From Chara braunii (Eukaryota > Streptophyta > Charophyceae > Charales > Characeae): a stretch of DNA of 64,000 nucleotides. Location: positions 2,850,858 to 2,914,857 of the forward strand of contig BFEA01000006.1 in NCBI GenBank assembly GCA_003427395.1, given 5' to 3'. How positions within the stretch are numbered: position 1 is the stretch's first letter; every line of letters begins with the position of its first letter. Positions 33,544 through 45,559 of this stretch are shown here, one piece after another. The notes under the pieces were generated by a model that saw only the letters and a list, made by a program, of their open reading frames with translations, was not told the DNA's origin and did no database searches. A program made the translations under genes and the position numbers.

Positions 33544-34886
33544 TGTTACATGCTGCGCCTGCAACAGGCTGCACGGGCCATTTTCAGGCCCGTGTCGTTT
33601 TAAGCCTGAAAGCCTGAAAACGAGGGCCTACAGGCCCTGTGTCGTTTTCAGCCTAAAAGCCTGAAAACAAGGGCCTACAGGCCCTGTGTCGTTCGGCCTG
33701 AAAGCCTGAAAACAAGGGCCTACAGGCCCTGTGTCGTTTCAGGCTAAATCAGGGCCTTTCCGGCCCTAAGTATTTTCAGCGTGAAACTGAGGGCCATTTT
33801 CAGGCCCTCATCAGTTTGACCTGCCCCCTGAAACTCAGGCACCAGACCAGGGTTTTAGCTCAGGCCATTTTTGGCCTATTTTCAAGACAACCTTTCTTTG
33901 AGCTTCAACGCCAGGGTCTGGCACGTTTTGGCATTGGCAAGAGCAGCCTCCTGGACGGGCCGACATTATATAAGACTGGCCTGCCCTGGAGGCTGCAGGT
34001 AGTTGGGTGGCCCCTCCTAGCTATTTCCCAGGCACTTCACATGGAGGCAGGAGGCAGTCAGTAGTCTTCAGGATTCGGCAGCAGCACTCTCGAGGGAGCG
34101 TTGCAGGAGTAGTGGTAGCGTTAGCATTAGTCTTCAGCGCTGGGCGCCATAGCTAGGATAGCACTAGAGAGAGAGAGAGAGAGATTGGGTGGAGGCCAGG
34201 AGTACCTACCTGCAGTGCCGTTGCTCCAGCTTCGTCTTCAAGGTACCTGCAGCACAGCGCCAACTTCACAGGTGAGTACCTGGCTTGTGAGAGAGAGAGA
34301 GCTCTTCTTCTTCATCTTCTCAGTCCACCATCTCCCTCTCACCGTCTCATTATCTGACTGCACTGCATCAGCAGACTACGAGAGAAAGAGAGAGAGAGAG
34401 CTTGGTGACATTGGATCCAGACTCGACTTTTGGGCTTCAGACATTTCGACGAGGGATTATTTGGGACTTGTAACAAAGACTTGGTGTTGACGACACTACC
34501 ATCTCTCCCCCTCTTCTTCGTCTGATCCCCTCCTCTTCGTCTCTGTATGTCTGGACCTGGCGCTTCCTTCCTGTGTATAGTGCCAGGCTCCTTCACACCT
34601 TGTGATGGACACGATGTATGTTTGGTCTGCGTTCAAACATTGATTGGGCTAGTCATTAGCATTCTAGCATTCTGCTTCGCTATCTTGTACTACGTGAATG
34701 AGGTCAGTCCCGGTTAGGTCAGGATTCGTATCTAAGTCTTCCCTGTGCTATTCAACACCATTTTGTGTGTACCAGAATGCACATTGCTTGTTGAGATTCT
34801 ACTTGCACTGCATTGCCCATTCAGTCCTTTTTATCACATTGCGGATCCTCGGTTATTGTTGACATCGCCCGACTGGGCATGTAACA
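33544..34886 (+). repeat. 5' LTR of element C
   Basis: 1343 bp. U3 begins with short tandem units (GCCTGAAAAC, AGGGCCTACAGGCCCT). It holds hairpins with the same loop ATTTTCA and different stems at 33572-33594 and 33789-33809. TATA-like TTATATAAG lies at about 33966, and GA-rich runs at 34160-34185 and 34288-34400. Confidence 0.9.
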
Positions 34887-34888
34887 GT

Positions 34889-34901
34889 TGGTATCGGAAC
34901 A
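34889..34901 (+). other. Primer-binding site of element C
   Basis: TGGTATCGGAACA, two bases after the LTR. Initiator-tRNA-Met type with changes. Confidence 0.75.
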
Positions 34902-34959
34902 CCGCACGTGAATCAAGCCAACCTGATCTGACACGTGTGCGGGGACTGGGTAGCTGATT

Positions 34960-35760
34960 AGTCTTCATTGATTGATTAGAGCACACTAGTTAGCCCCCAA
35001 AATCACGATTTTGAGCTTACTGCCCAAAAAAATCGATTTTTTTTTTCTTTTCTTGGATTTTGTTTCCTCGCTTTTTCTGTTGTGGAAAATCGCAATAGCG
35101 CAACATCTGAAATTTCCATTTTTGTTTTTCTTTTGAAAATTCGAAATTTCGTTGTTGAAAATCCAGAATATCCTTTCGAAAATTTCGATTTCCTGTTGCA
35201 TTTCCCGTTCTTGGAAATTCGGAATATATTTTTTTTCGAAATTCGATTTTTTGAAAACGGTACGGGAAATCCCTCCTGTGGGTATTATTTTCCAAACTGC
35301 GAATACCCTCATCTGAGTAAATCCGAATACTTGTCATTTCTTTTCGGAATTTTTTTTCCCAGTTCTAGGATTCTGTTAGTCAGTTCTATAATCATTTGCA
35401 GTCTGAAGTCGAATTTTTTTTCTCATTGATCATTTCGCACTTCAAGGGAGGTTGGGAGACCTACTGAACTTGCAAAACTCGGGATTTTTATTTTTCTCGA
35501 ATTTTTTTTTGGAAAGTTCAAACTTTTCTTTTTTGATTAGAGGCTCCTTATCTGGGCGATTCTTCCCAACCACCCTCCCCACCATGTTGTTGCCCCTTCT
35601 GTCCTTACCTTCTCTATCTATCTCTGGGTACCCCCTGCAGCGGCATTGGTGAGTTGCCACGTCAGCAGACTACGTCAGCAGGCCACGTCAGCCGACAGCA
35701 GTGCCATGTCAGCAGCAGGGAATACCACGTCAGCAGGCCCCCGGCCTGGTCTATGCAGCA
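34960..35760 (+). other. Leader of element C: AT-rich GAAATTCG region, then CCACGTCAGCA motifs
   Basis: 34980-35480 is AT-rich, with repeated variants of GAAAATTCGAAATTT on both strands. 35645-35765 carries about six copies of CCACGTCAGCA, the inverse complement of the motif clustered in the leader of element B. Confidence 0.6.
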
Positions 35761-37268
35761 GGCCACGTCATAGACCAGAGGTCCGGAGAAACAGACGAGT
35801 CCTATCAGGCCCGGATGCTGGCCTGGAGTACCGAAACCAAGAGACGGGCGGATGCAAAGCAACAACAGCGAAGAAGAAGGCAGAGGACGCCGAGCAGGCA
35901 CGTCTACTGGCACTTGAACAACAGCGCCAGCATGATGAGGCAGCAGCAAAGGCTGCTGATGAAGAATGAGTTCAACGGCGGTAGAAGATATTTAGCGGAG
36001 AGCAGACTTTGCCCACAATGGCAGCGGAATGGTGGACTGAGGCCGAGAATGGCAAGATGGAGGATAGCGAAAATAAGATCGCTCTACTCCTCTCCCATCT
36101 CACAAACCTCCTGGTGAGATGCATTACACAGCAGGAGGACATCCATAGCCTCGATGACGCGCTGACTCAAGTCCACGGCCGCCTTCGGCAGCTGGAGCAG
36201 CGACCTGTCGCAGCCCCCGATGCAAGCTCTTCCAACACCTCCGATCGCCTCGAAGCATTGGAGATGGACGTCGGCTCCCTCAAGGACGGAGTGCAGTTAC
36301 AACAGACCGCAACACAACAGTTGGAACAGCGGATCTGCATAGCCGCCAACCACTCGAGTTCGGAACCACGCGAGACAATTCCAAAGTTCAATGGGCAGGA
36401 GATCTTCCGCGACACGACAAAGACTGATCCAATTTCATGGTTCCGCGAGTTCGAGCTCACGCTGCAGCTACACTACGTCAAAGAACAAAAGCACCACACG
36501 TACTTATACTCCCGGTCGGGGGGTGCGTGCCGGGCATGGTTGGACAATCTCTTGTCCAAGTACGAAGTAGTAGCTGGCGACTTGCACACCAAGATTAGCT
36601 GGGATGATCTGAAGGCGGCGTGGCACAAGCGGTTCCAAGTCGAGCCGCCGGAGATCAAGGCAATGGACAAGCTAATGGTCTTCGAGCAAGGCACGCTGCC
36701 GAGTGTCGACTGGATCGCCGAGTACCAACGCTTGACGTCCGGCCCAGACATCCAAATGGGCTTCAAGGCCATCCGCCACTATTTCATCTCAAGGTCGTGT
36801 CCGACATTAAGCAATGCCCTGACTCACGTTGAGGACACCTTGACGACAACGGCGGAACTCTTTGACAAGGCCGCGCAAATCATTATCACGAACAAGGAGT
36901 CTAAGAACCTCCGTTCGTCTGCGCCAGGCCCGAGCAGAGACCAGCATCGGCCAAGAGTGGCCGTGGTCGTGGCGGCAACGCCGTTTGACCAATCTAGCGT
37001 GGCCGTGTCTGCCAATGAAGGGGACAAACTCGCAGCCGCCCGGGAAGGTGGCCGCCCCGGCATAGGCCGAGGACGCGACAAGACGAAGACAAACACCACA
37101 TCTAGCCCCGGGCCCGGCGCAGCAGCTCAAACCCCATGGTCCCAATACGGCATCTCCGAGCAAGCATTGAAGGCGCGCACGAGATTCCACTATTGCCTAT
37201 CGTGCAACAGTGATCTGCATGAGACACTGGCCTGCCCATTGAAAGGCAAAGGCAAACAGGGAAACTGA
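35745..37268 (+). pseudogene. Gag of element C, largely intact
   Basis: The N-terminal helical part (DESYQARMLAWSTETKRRAD, then after a shift near 35862 EDAEQARLLALEQQRQHDEA) ends in two stops (35967, 35982). The main frame 36009-37268 is uninterrupted for about 418 codons: a coiled coil (QEDIHSLDDALTQVHGRLRQ), capsid-like domain (PKFNGQEIFRD; DPISWFREFELTLQL; WDDLKAAWHKRFQVEP), a G/R-rich tail and a perfect zinc knuckle CLSCNSDLHETLAC (CX2CX4HX4C). It packages element RNA into particles. The true start codon is uncertain. Confidence 0.85.
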
Positions 37269-38300
37269 GCATCGCCGAGAGTAACTCGACGACACTCTTG
37301 ACGCCTCCGGACCTTCATTCCGAGGCGCATGCGGAAGTTGATAGTCCTCCTCTTCTATATTATTTTGAGGACTATGCTGCCCTGCTCGTTCCTACGTTGG
37401 GTACTCAAGCTCAAGGACAAGACGTGTGTGCGGCATCTTCTCCATCCAGCGGCGACGACTTATCGTCTTCAAGTGGTTCTTCATGGGATTCGGCGTGCAA
37501 GTTCAACATAGAGGTATGGACGCGCTCACGTTTGAGGACTTTGCATGGCTTCCTCTCCCGACCACGGGCCGCTTGTCGGGACCGCAATGCGCAGCACTAT
37601 GCGCTCATCTCCACGCGTACTTATCCTTCTATGCACCACCAATTTCGCTGATGGATGACGAAGTCGTGGTGGGGGACATCCTTGCGTATGTTACCAAGGT
37701 GGCCCGCGAGTTTCGCACGCAGCGGTATGATGACAACAACGCACCGCTCATGTATGTCCGCATCCAGGTTGGGCAAGCGTCCTGCAGCGCTTTGCTGGAT
37801 AGCGGCGGAGCTACTCGCAATTTCATGAGCCAAGCCTTTATGCAAAGGGCTGGCCTTGGCGCACAAGTTCGGAGGAAGGCAAACCCGACGGCGATCAAGT
37901 TGGCGAATGAAAGGATACAACAACTTATCAACCGTTACTTCGAGGCCGCACACAGACTTCGATATCATTTCGGGAACGCCTTGGCTTGCAAGTGCGGAAC
38001 ACACGGTCAACTTCCATCGGCGGACTCTTAGCGTTCGCGACGCCTTCGGCGCCGAAGTACCGTGTACTATTCCTCTACCGCACCCTTCGATTCGGTGCCA
38101 AGTGGTGATGGCAAAGTCAATTCTTCCCTCAGGACCTTGTCTTCGGACCCCCGTGTGGTGCGGCTGCTTGATGAGTTCACCGACATCTTCCGGTGTGGTG
38201 CCGGATCGGCCGATCTCTCACAAGATCATTCTTGAGGCCGGTGCCGTGCCGCCGAAAGGCTGCATTTACCGCAGCTACGACAACATACCGACTTAATACT
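37269..38300 (+). pseudogene. Protease region of element C, truncated before RT
   Basis: The frame at 37426-38031 contains YVRIQVGQASCSALLDSGGA, then TRNFMSQAFMQRAGLG: a retropepsin with an intact D-S-G. A shifted frame continues with DFDIISGTPWLASAEHTVNF and, after another shift, the linker PISHKIILEAGAVPPKGCIY that normally leads into RT. The polyprotein ends there; 38300-38431 is a short tail before the polypurine tract. Confidence 0.8.
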
Positions 38301-38417
38301 TGGTACACTTTGTGTACTGCTTGCAAGGCAAGCCGGTATCTTCGGCTCCACGTCGCACCCGCGACCAGGTTCCACCTTCAGATCGTCAGCTTCGCCCTCG
38401 ACCCGGCTTGACTTCAT

Positions 38418-38431
38418 AAGCAAGGGGGGGG
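38418..38431 (+). other. Polypurine tract of element C
   Basis: AAGCAAGGGGGGGG lies directly before the TG of the 3' LTR. Confidence 0.8.
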
Positions 38432-39789
38432 TGTTACATGCTGCGCCTGCAACAGGCTGCACGGGCCATTTTCAGGCCCGTGTCGTTTTCAGCTTGAAAG
38501 CCTGAAAACGAGGGCCTACAGGCCTTGTGTCGTTTTCAGCCTAAAGCCTGAAAACAAGGGCCTATAGGCCTTGTGTCGGTGCCTGAAAGCCTGAAAACAA
38601 GGGCTTACAGACCCTGTGTCGTTTCAGGCTGAATCAGGGCCTTTCCGACCCCGAGTATTTTCAGCCTGAAACTGAGGGCCATTTTCAGGCCCTCGTTAGT
38701 TCGACCTGCCTTGAAACTCAGGCATCAGACTAGGGTTTTAGCTCAAGCCATTTTTGGCCTATTTTCAAGACAACCTTTGTTTGAGCTTCAACCCCAGGGT
38801 CTGGCACGTTTTGGCATTGGCAAGAGCAGCCTCCTGGATGGGCCAGCACTATATAAGACTGGCCTGCCCTGGAGGCTGCAGGTAGTTGGGAGGCCGCTCC
38901 TAGGTACTTCCCAGGCACTTCACGTGGAGGCAGGAGGCAGTCAGTAGTCTTCAGGATTCAGCAGCAGCACTCTGGAGGGAGCGCTGCAGGAGTAGTGGTA
39001 GCGTTAGCATTAGTCTTCAGCGTTGGGCGTCAGTAGGTAGTTATAGTCTTCAGCGCTGGGCGCCATAGCTAGGATAGCACTAGAGAGAGAGAGATTGGGC
39101 GGAGGCCAGGAGTACCTACCTGCAGCGCCGTTGCTCCAGCTTCGTCTTCGAGGTACCTGCAGCACAGCGCCAACTTCATAGGTGAGTACCTGGCTCGTGA
39201 GAGAGAGACTCTTCTTCTTCCTCTTCTCAGTCCACCATCTCCCTCTCACCCTCTCATTATCTGACTTCACTGCATCAGCAGACTACGAGAAAGAGAGAGA
39301 GAGCTTGGTGACATTGGATCCAGACTCGACTTTTGGGCTTCAGACATTTCGACGAGTGATTATTTGGGACTTGTGACAAAGACTTGGTGTTGACGACATT
39401 CCCATCTCCCCCCCCCTTCTTCGTCTGATCCCCTCCTCTTCGTTTGTGTATGTTTGGACCTATCGCTTCCTTCCTGTGTATAGCGCCAGGCTCCTTCACA
39501 CCTTTTGATGGACACGATGTATGTTTGGTCTGCGTTCAAAAGTTGATTGGGCTAGTCATTAGCATTCTAGCATTCTGCTTCGCTATCTTGTACAACGTGA
39601 ATGAGGTCAGTCCCGGTCAGGTCAGGATTTGTATCTAAGTCCTCCCTGCGCTATTCAACACCATTTTGTATGTATCAGAATGCACATTGCTTGTTGAGAT
39701 TCTACTTGCACTGCATTGTCCATTCAGTCCTTTTTATCACATTGCGGATCCTCGGTTATTGTGTACGTGGCCCGACTGGGCATGTAACA
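38432..39789 (+). repeat. 3' LTR of element C
   Basis: 1358 bp and closely similar to the 5' LTR by eye. TATA-like CTATATAAG at about 38848. It ends CATGTAACA, then TTGCC. Confidence 0.9.
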
Positions 39790-39794
39790 TTGCC

Positions 39795-40297
39795 TCTTGG
39801 GCGGTGACTTCTTGGACGCTAGGCCTTCCCAAGCAATCGGTACCTCCTCCCTTTCGGATGGAAACATCATTGCAGACTTTGATATTGCCCGTGCAGGCCC
39901 TAAACTCGGACTGGTTGGACTGGTACCCGCCTAGACCTGGCCTACAATTATTGGCCTCTTCAAAATGCCACTTTTGTCTTCTTTTGCTCGGCCTCCTGTA
40001 CCTGCGCATCTACCTCTTCAGGGTGCGGTACCGGCCTACCCCCGCTGCAATTCGTCAATGCTACGGCCATAGGTAAGTACCGACCTTAAGGGCCGAACGA
40101 ACGAACAAGTGCCCTTGCGGGCCACACATACACTCAAGCCAACCAGCGCTCAGACAGACATGCAGTCCAACAAGCGAGCATACACATAGACTTAGAGAAC
40201 TTAGTAGCAAGCGGGAAACTCAGCAAGGCATTCAGTCTATGAGCAAAACTCAGAAATAAGTTGTGTGTTTCAATCCATGCTTGGTCGGGTCATCACA
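39795..40297 (-). repeat. 3' LTR of element D, main part
   Basis: Near-identical to 47524-48044 (GGTACCTCCTCCCTTTCGGA; CTCTTCAAAATGCCACTTTT; GCAAGGCATTCAGTCTATGA). It ends GGTCGGGTCATCACA. On the minus strand a purine tract GACGGGGGCGTAG (40298-40310) abuts it, which makes it a 3' LTR. Confidence 0.8.
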
Positions 40298-40310
40298 CTA
40301 CGCCCCCGTC

Positions 40311-41856
40311 ATTCCGAGTCCCCAACAAACGCATCGTAGGCAAACAAGGCAAAGAGATTTCGAGAATACTCTGTTACAGTGAGCTTGGCTGTAACATATC
40401 AGAAAGTGAAATGCACTGAAAGCCTAGGATCTAGCAATGACGAAAGTGGCAACAACCAGCAGCATAGGTGCAACATTCACAAGGTGTCAATGTGCGCGAC
40501 GCAAAGAGTGAAACAACGGGAAATCANNAANAACACATTCGTATCATCATCATCATAGGCTGGGAAGCAGCGCAGCGGAAGATCTAGTATCAAAGGACAC
40601 GTGGACAACAACATGAAAGGGAGAAACTTTGGAAGGGTAAGACACCAGGAAGATTGCCCTTCCGCTCACACACATGGGGAGAGATCCATAGACATGCGAG
40701 AGAGAAGGGGGAGGGACATAGAGGTAGCCAAGTCCAACCCAAGTCTGATCTCCGAATGTCGCACACAGTTCAATCCCAATGAAGAGTGTAAGTCCGATCT
40801 GAATGTCGTGTCCAATAAGGCAGAAGGCCGTGTCCAAACAATGTCTGCAGTTACCTCTATCTCTACTCTGANNNNNNNNNNNNNNNNNNNNNNNNNNNNN
40901 NNNNNNNNNNNNNNNNNNNNNNNNNNNNNNNNNNNNNNNNNNNNNNNNNNNNNNNNNNNNNNNNNNNNNNNNNNNNNNNNNNNNNNNNNNNNNNNNNNNN
41001 NNNNNNNNNNNNNNNNNNNNNNNNNNNNNNNNNNNNNNNNNNNNNNNNNNNNNNNNNNNNNNNNNNNNNNNNNNNNNNNNNNNNNNNNNNNNNNNNNNNN
41101 NNNNNNNNNNNNNNNNNNNNNNNNNNNNNNNNNNNNNNNNNNNNNNNNNNNNNNNNNNNNNNNNNNNNNNNNNNNNNNNNNNNNNNNNNNNNNNNNNNNN
41201 NNNNNNNNNNNNNNNNNNNNNNNNNNNNNNNNNNNNNNNNNNNNNNNNNNNNNNNNNNNNNNNNNNNNNNNNNNNNNNNNNNNNNNNNNNNNNNNNNNNN
41301 NNNNNNNNNNNNNNNNNNNNNNNNNNNNNNNNNNNNNNNNNNNNNNNNNNNNNNNNNNNNNNNNNNNNNNNNNNNNNNNNNNNNNNNNNNNNNNNNNNNN
41401 NNNNNNNNNNNNNNNNNNNNNNNNNNNNNNNNNNNNNNNNNNNNNNNNNNNNNNNNNNNNNNNNNNNNNNNNNNNNNNNNNNNNNNNNNNNNNNNNNNNN
41501 NNNNNNNNNNNNNNNNNNNNNGGACGTACCCGGCCTCAACGTCGGCCTGGGTTCGAACAGGTCAAAATCTGTTCGAAAACAAAAGAAAAGGTCCAAACGT
41601 TTTTAGGAGCTCAGCCTCAGGGCCTGAATCTGGCCCTGGCCCTAGAAGCGTGTACCTGGCCACAAAACGGACAACAGTACACCCGTTAGAAAAACAGCAG
41701 CAAATAAATAAAATAAAGACTATAAAAATAATCTAAAGCTGGCGTTTTTCTGATGCAGGCCCAAGTAAAAATGCCATAGTGCCTTCAGGTTGCGGTGACG
41801 CGACCTGGGGGCCCTATTCCAACCTCAGGTCCTGTGAGGGGCCCGTGTGTAGGCTT
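40311..41856 (-). other. Segment of D downstream of pol, with N gap
   Basis: Bases 40872-41521 are N, and 40527-40531 has further unresolved bases. No gene is supported. Long frames crossing the N run are artefacts. Confidence 0.7.
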
Positions 41857-43171
41857 TCAGCATGTCACATTGGCAGAGATTTTAGGTGCATCATTAGAGT
41901 CGATTTGTCGCTCGTAGGATTTAACAACTGGAGGTGCACTGCGCAGTAGTTCCTGCTTGGAAATCAAGTATAGATCATCAAACATGTGATACATGAAATG
42001 GACCTGGTACTGGTTGTTTCTTCCATTCCCTACGTGCTGTTTAATCCTGTCTATTTCATGTCCGCCATTGATTGCACGAGGAATCGTGTCTTCATGGTAA
42101 TCGAACGATTTAGCATCACGGTGTTGATACAGTTTTGATGCATGAAAAACGGGATATGTGCGCAGATGAGGTGGCACAACAACTACATATGAAGGGTCAA
42201 AGCTATCTTCGCCAATCACATCCAGAACTTCCCACGGACCATAATAGAGTGGGAGAAGTTTGCGTGAAACTCCCTCTTCTTCTGAAAATTCAGACATCTT
42301 GACCCAGATAGATCTTCGGACTTCAATATGTAAAGGACGACACTTCTTGTTTGCATGATGGATCATGGCGTGTTGTCACTTGGTCATTGTTGTTGGCCCT
42401 GAAGCCAGGCCTGTCGGGCGTTAAACCAGCTGGGTGCTCAAGGAATAGGTAGGAGAGCGGATTACGAATCTGCCAACTGTAATGCAGCCTGTTTGGTGTC
42501 ATGCCGGTGGCAGAATGGATGGAGTTGTTGTACAACCCCTTGACGGAATACAACTCTTCATCCCATGTTTCCTGATCCGGAATGATTAAAGCGTGGAGAA
42601 GTTGGAACACCGTCTGGTTGATTTCCTCAGCCAAACCGTTGGGTTCGGGGTGTCGGCCAGATGTCATGCATAGCCTGAGGCCAGGGAGTTGGGCCGTGAA
42701 GTCTTTCCATTCCATATTGACGAAGCGCGGGTCCCAATCACTCACGAGAGTTTTAGGGGTTCCGAACTGCAAAATATACTTCTGTTTGAACTCACGGATC
42801 ACCAATTTAGTTGGAGCATGAGATGGCAAAGGAATCAGATTAAGAAATTTAGAGAAGCGGTCGACAATCACCATGACTTGTGAATAGCCGTTCTTACTTA
42901 CCTTTCCCATGTCGGTGAAGTTGATAGAGACGGACTTTCCGGGACCATCGGGAATGGGAAGGGGTGTAAGTAGCCCCATGGGCTTTTGTCTACGTGGTTT
43001 GATTCGTCGACATATTTGACATTCAGCCACAAACTTTTCAGCAGATCCCTTCATGCCAGGCCAATCAAACTGTCTCAATAGGTTTCTGTAAATCTTTGCC
43101 ATGCCGAAGTGTCCACTCCGTCCATGAACCAAGTCCAGAAAGTGCGTGCGGAGAGGCTCATGGTTGGGCAC
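41857..43171 (-). pseudogene. Integrase of element D
   Basis: Zinc region HGRSGHFGMAKIYRNLL...ECQICRRIKP. Core: KSVSINFTDMGK, VIVDRFSKFLNLIPLPSHAP, TLVSDWDPRFVN, then GLAEEINQTVFQLL. The first catalytic Asp, expected before Phe in this motif, is Asn (SINF). The second Asp and the Glu are kept. The C-terminal region (VKMSEFSEEEGVSRKLLPLY; YGPWEVLDVIGED; TYPVFHASKLYQH) is in an overlapping frame, so there is a shift at about 42340. The tail is YQVHFMYHMFDDLYLISKQE, ending near 41857. Confidence 0.82.
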
Positions 43172-44590
43172 ACAAACGGTCGTAATTGTCGTAGCGACTG
43201 AAAATCAGTCCTCCATACTCGTGAAAATCAGGCTGACTGTTGGGGTCAGCCTGCTTGCTCAAGGATGGGACTAAGGTCCGGATCCTTGGCAGTGTGCTCT
43301 ACGATCTCCGCCTTCATTTTGTTTCGGAGGTCGTAGGAATTCACAAGGCAAGTCATGTACTCAGGGTGGCGAGACAATGCATCAGCAACTTGATTATAGC
43401 AAACCCTTTTTGTGCCTTAATTCAAAATCGAAAATGTAACCAGCGAAGTAAGGTAGGGGACAAGGTAGTTTTCTCTTTGATCCACTTCAGAGTCTCATGA
43501 ATCTGAGAACACTTTGAAGTGGCGTCCCAAAAGATAGTGCTTCTAATGGTCCAAGGCCATACGCAAAGCATAGAGCTCACGTGTGTAGGTGGAAATGTCT
43601 ACCTTTTCGTTGGGTATGTGTTGGCTGTAGAATTCGAGCGGTCGCAAGCCATCGCCGTCATCTTGCTGCAACACTACGCCAATTCCCTACTCGCTTGTTT
43701 CCGTAGTAACTACAAATGTTAGTTTGGAATCTGCAATGCAGAGTACAGGGTAACTTACCAAAGCTTCTTTTAAAGCTTGAAAGGCGTCCTCGCATGCGGT
43801 ATCCCAAGCGTAGGGGACATTCTTACTCGTTAACCGGGACAACGGGCGAGCAACAATAGAGAAGCGGGGCACAAACTTCCGGTAGTATGACGCGAGGCCA
43901 AGGAAAGAGAGCAGTTCGCGGATGTTCGCGGGTTGAGGCCAATTGCGTATGACCTCAACCTTGGTTGCCTCACGCTCTAGGCCTGCAGCAGACAACCGAT
44001 GTGCAAGATAGATGACACCCTCCCAAACTCAGATTTCTCTAAGTTGAGATGGCGTTGCGTCTTCTCGAGGATGGTGAACACTTCCTCAAGGTGCTTTGTG
44101 TTCCTTCATGGATTTGCTGAAAATCAGTATATCATCAAGGTATACTACCACGAACCGGCCAATCTGTTCGCGGAGGACCTTGTCCATTAGGCTTTGAAAG
44201 GTGGTCGGTGTGTTCGTGAGACCGAAGGGCATTACGGTAAACTCGTAAAGCCCATCGCGTGTTTTGAACACAGTCTTGTGCTGGTCCGCAGGATCGACTT
44301 CAATCTGGAGAAGACCTTGCACCCACCCGCAGCATCAAGCAAGTCATCTATGCGAGGCAATGAATATGCGTTCTTTCTTGTGATGCGGTTTAGACCGCAA
44401 TAGTCAATACACATACGGAGCTTGCCTCCCTTCTTCGGGACAAACAAAACAAGGGCACCAAATTCGGACTCACTAGGCTTGATCCAACCCTTGTCAATCA
44501 TTTCATCAATCTGCCGCTGGAGTTCCTCCAACTCGTCGGATCCCATCCGGTATATGCAGCCCTTTGGAGGAACAACACCTTCGACCAACG
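43172..44590 (-). pseudogene. Reverse transcriptase and RNase H of element D
   Basis: RT: VVPPKGCIYRMGSDELEELQ, ESEFGALVLFVPKKGG, MCIDYCGLNRITRKN, then after a shift at about 44320 the part with MPFGLTNTPTTFQSLMDK and FVVVYLDDILIFSKSMKEH (YLDD near 44140). The connection and the start of RNase H are at 43687-43995 (NIRELLSFLGLASYYRKFVP; CEDAFQALKEALVSYPVL). 43172-43686 is RNase H in pieces with many stops. Confidence 0.82.
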
Positions 44591-45557
44591 CGATGGTGTG
44601 TCAGACCAATCGCGTGGGAACTCCACGTGGTCCGGCCAGAACTTTTGGGAACCGATCAAGTAGGTTTTGGATGATTGTTGGGACCGGTGGGGGTGAGAGG
44701 TCAGCAAAGGGGTCACCCGGATCAGGTCGCAGGTTGCGAATGGATGCAACCGACTCTGAAGTAGAATAATTTAGATTAGGGGTAGGTAAAGAAGTAGAAG
44801 GGCTAAAAGTAGAATCACTAGATGAAGTAGTATTGGTACTAGCCGCAAGAATAGATGGCATATGAGTAGGGCGAACAAAGGCAACGTACAATTGTTCATC
44901 CTCCTTGTGTTTGTGCGATTTCTTGCAGAACTGCATGGCATTCAGAAAAGTCACTGGGGACTCACGCTTCTCATCTAAGAGGACGGGAAGCTCGTTCCCT
45001 TGAGCATCTTTGACCATGAAAAGTGAGTCCTTCCACTTGGTCCATGCGCATTGGGACTGCAGCCAGCCCAAGCCAAGGACAGCGTCGAAGGGACACTTGT
45101 CAAGGACATAGAAGTTCAAAGCGTGGGTGACGAAGTCAAAGGTAGTGCACACACCTTTGAGTGCATTTGTAGAGGAGACACCTTCCTTATTGCCTACTTG
45201 GGTCCGACAACGGTTCTGCAAAGCCACTTGCTTCATTCCCAAGCCCACTTTGCGTATCCCGAGTGGTGACATAAAGTTAGTAGTCGCACCACAATCAATC
45301 AAGACACGAAGATAGCGGTGGTTTATGAGAAGTTTGAAGAAGATCAACTTCACTGTCCCTTAGGCACGCTGATGTTTCATCTCAGTCGAATGCTCCAAGT
45401 GGTAGTGGAAGTCGACCGTCTCAGACTCCTCCCAAGGCTCGACATACAAAGCGTGGCATACTTCGACCTTGGAATCAACAAATGATTGGGCTTCAAGGGA
45501 GGACTGTTGATTTGCATCAGATTCAGTGTCCCTTGCCGTAGAGGATGCTGAAGTCAA
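44591..45557 (-). pseudogene. Protease region of element D
   Basis: An acidic linker (45360-45557) runs through a stop into LINHRYLRVLIDCGATTNFM, then SPLGIRKVGLGMKQ. The catalytic triad reads D-C-G, with the Asp kept. The C-terminal motif is CPFDAVLGLGWLQSQ. A Ser/Thr-rich spacer follows. The junction to RT (PTRLV then HTIALVEG) is interrupted only by a TGA in frame, a change explainable as CGA to TGA. Confidence 0.78.
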
Positions 45558-45559
45558 CT

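Larger units (their letters stand above)
33544..39789 (+). mobile_element. Element C: non-autonomous gag-protease LTR retrotransposon
   Basis: 6246 bp. LTRs 33544-34886 and 38432-39789 start TGTTACATG and end CATGTAACA (perfect terminal inverted repeats). The target duplication TTGCC is exact (33539-33543, 39790-39794). PBS and a strong polypurine tract are present. The interior codes for Gag and protease and stops at the RT linker; RT, RNase H and integrase are absent. This is the organisation called TR-GAG. It must have relied on enzymes from another element. The empty site is in the other D LTR at 47519-47523. Confidence 0.9.

Noticed and set aside
33787-33830. CTGATGA on the minus strand in the C LTR, with a five-pair stem after it, like a hammerhead
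   Set aside because: The required GAAA after stem II is absent (TCAG instead) and no cleavage triplet or stem III forms.
40553-41689. Two frames of about 350 codons on both strands
   Set aside because: Both run through the 650-base N gap and are not real.
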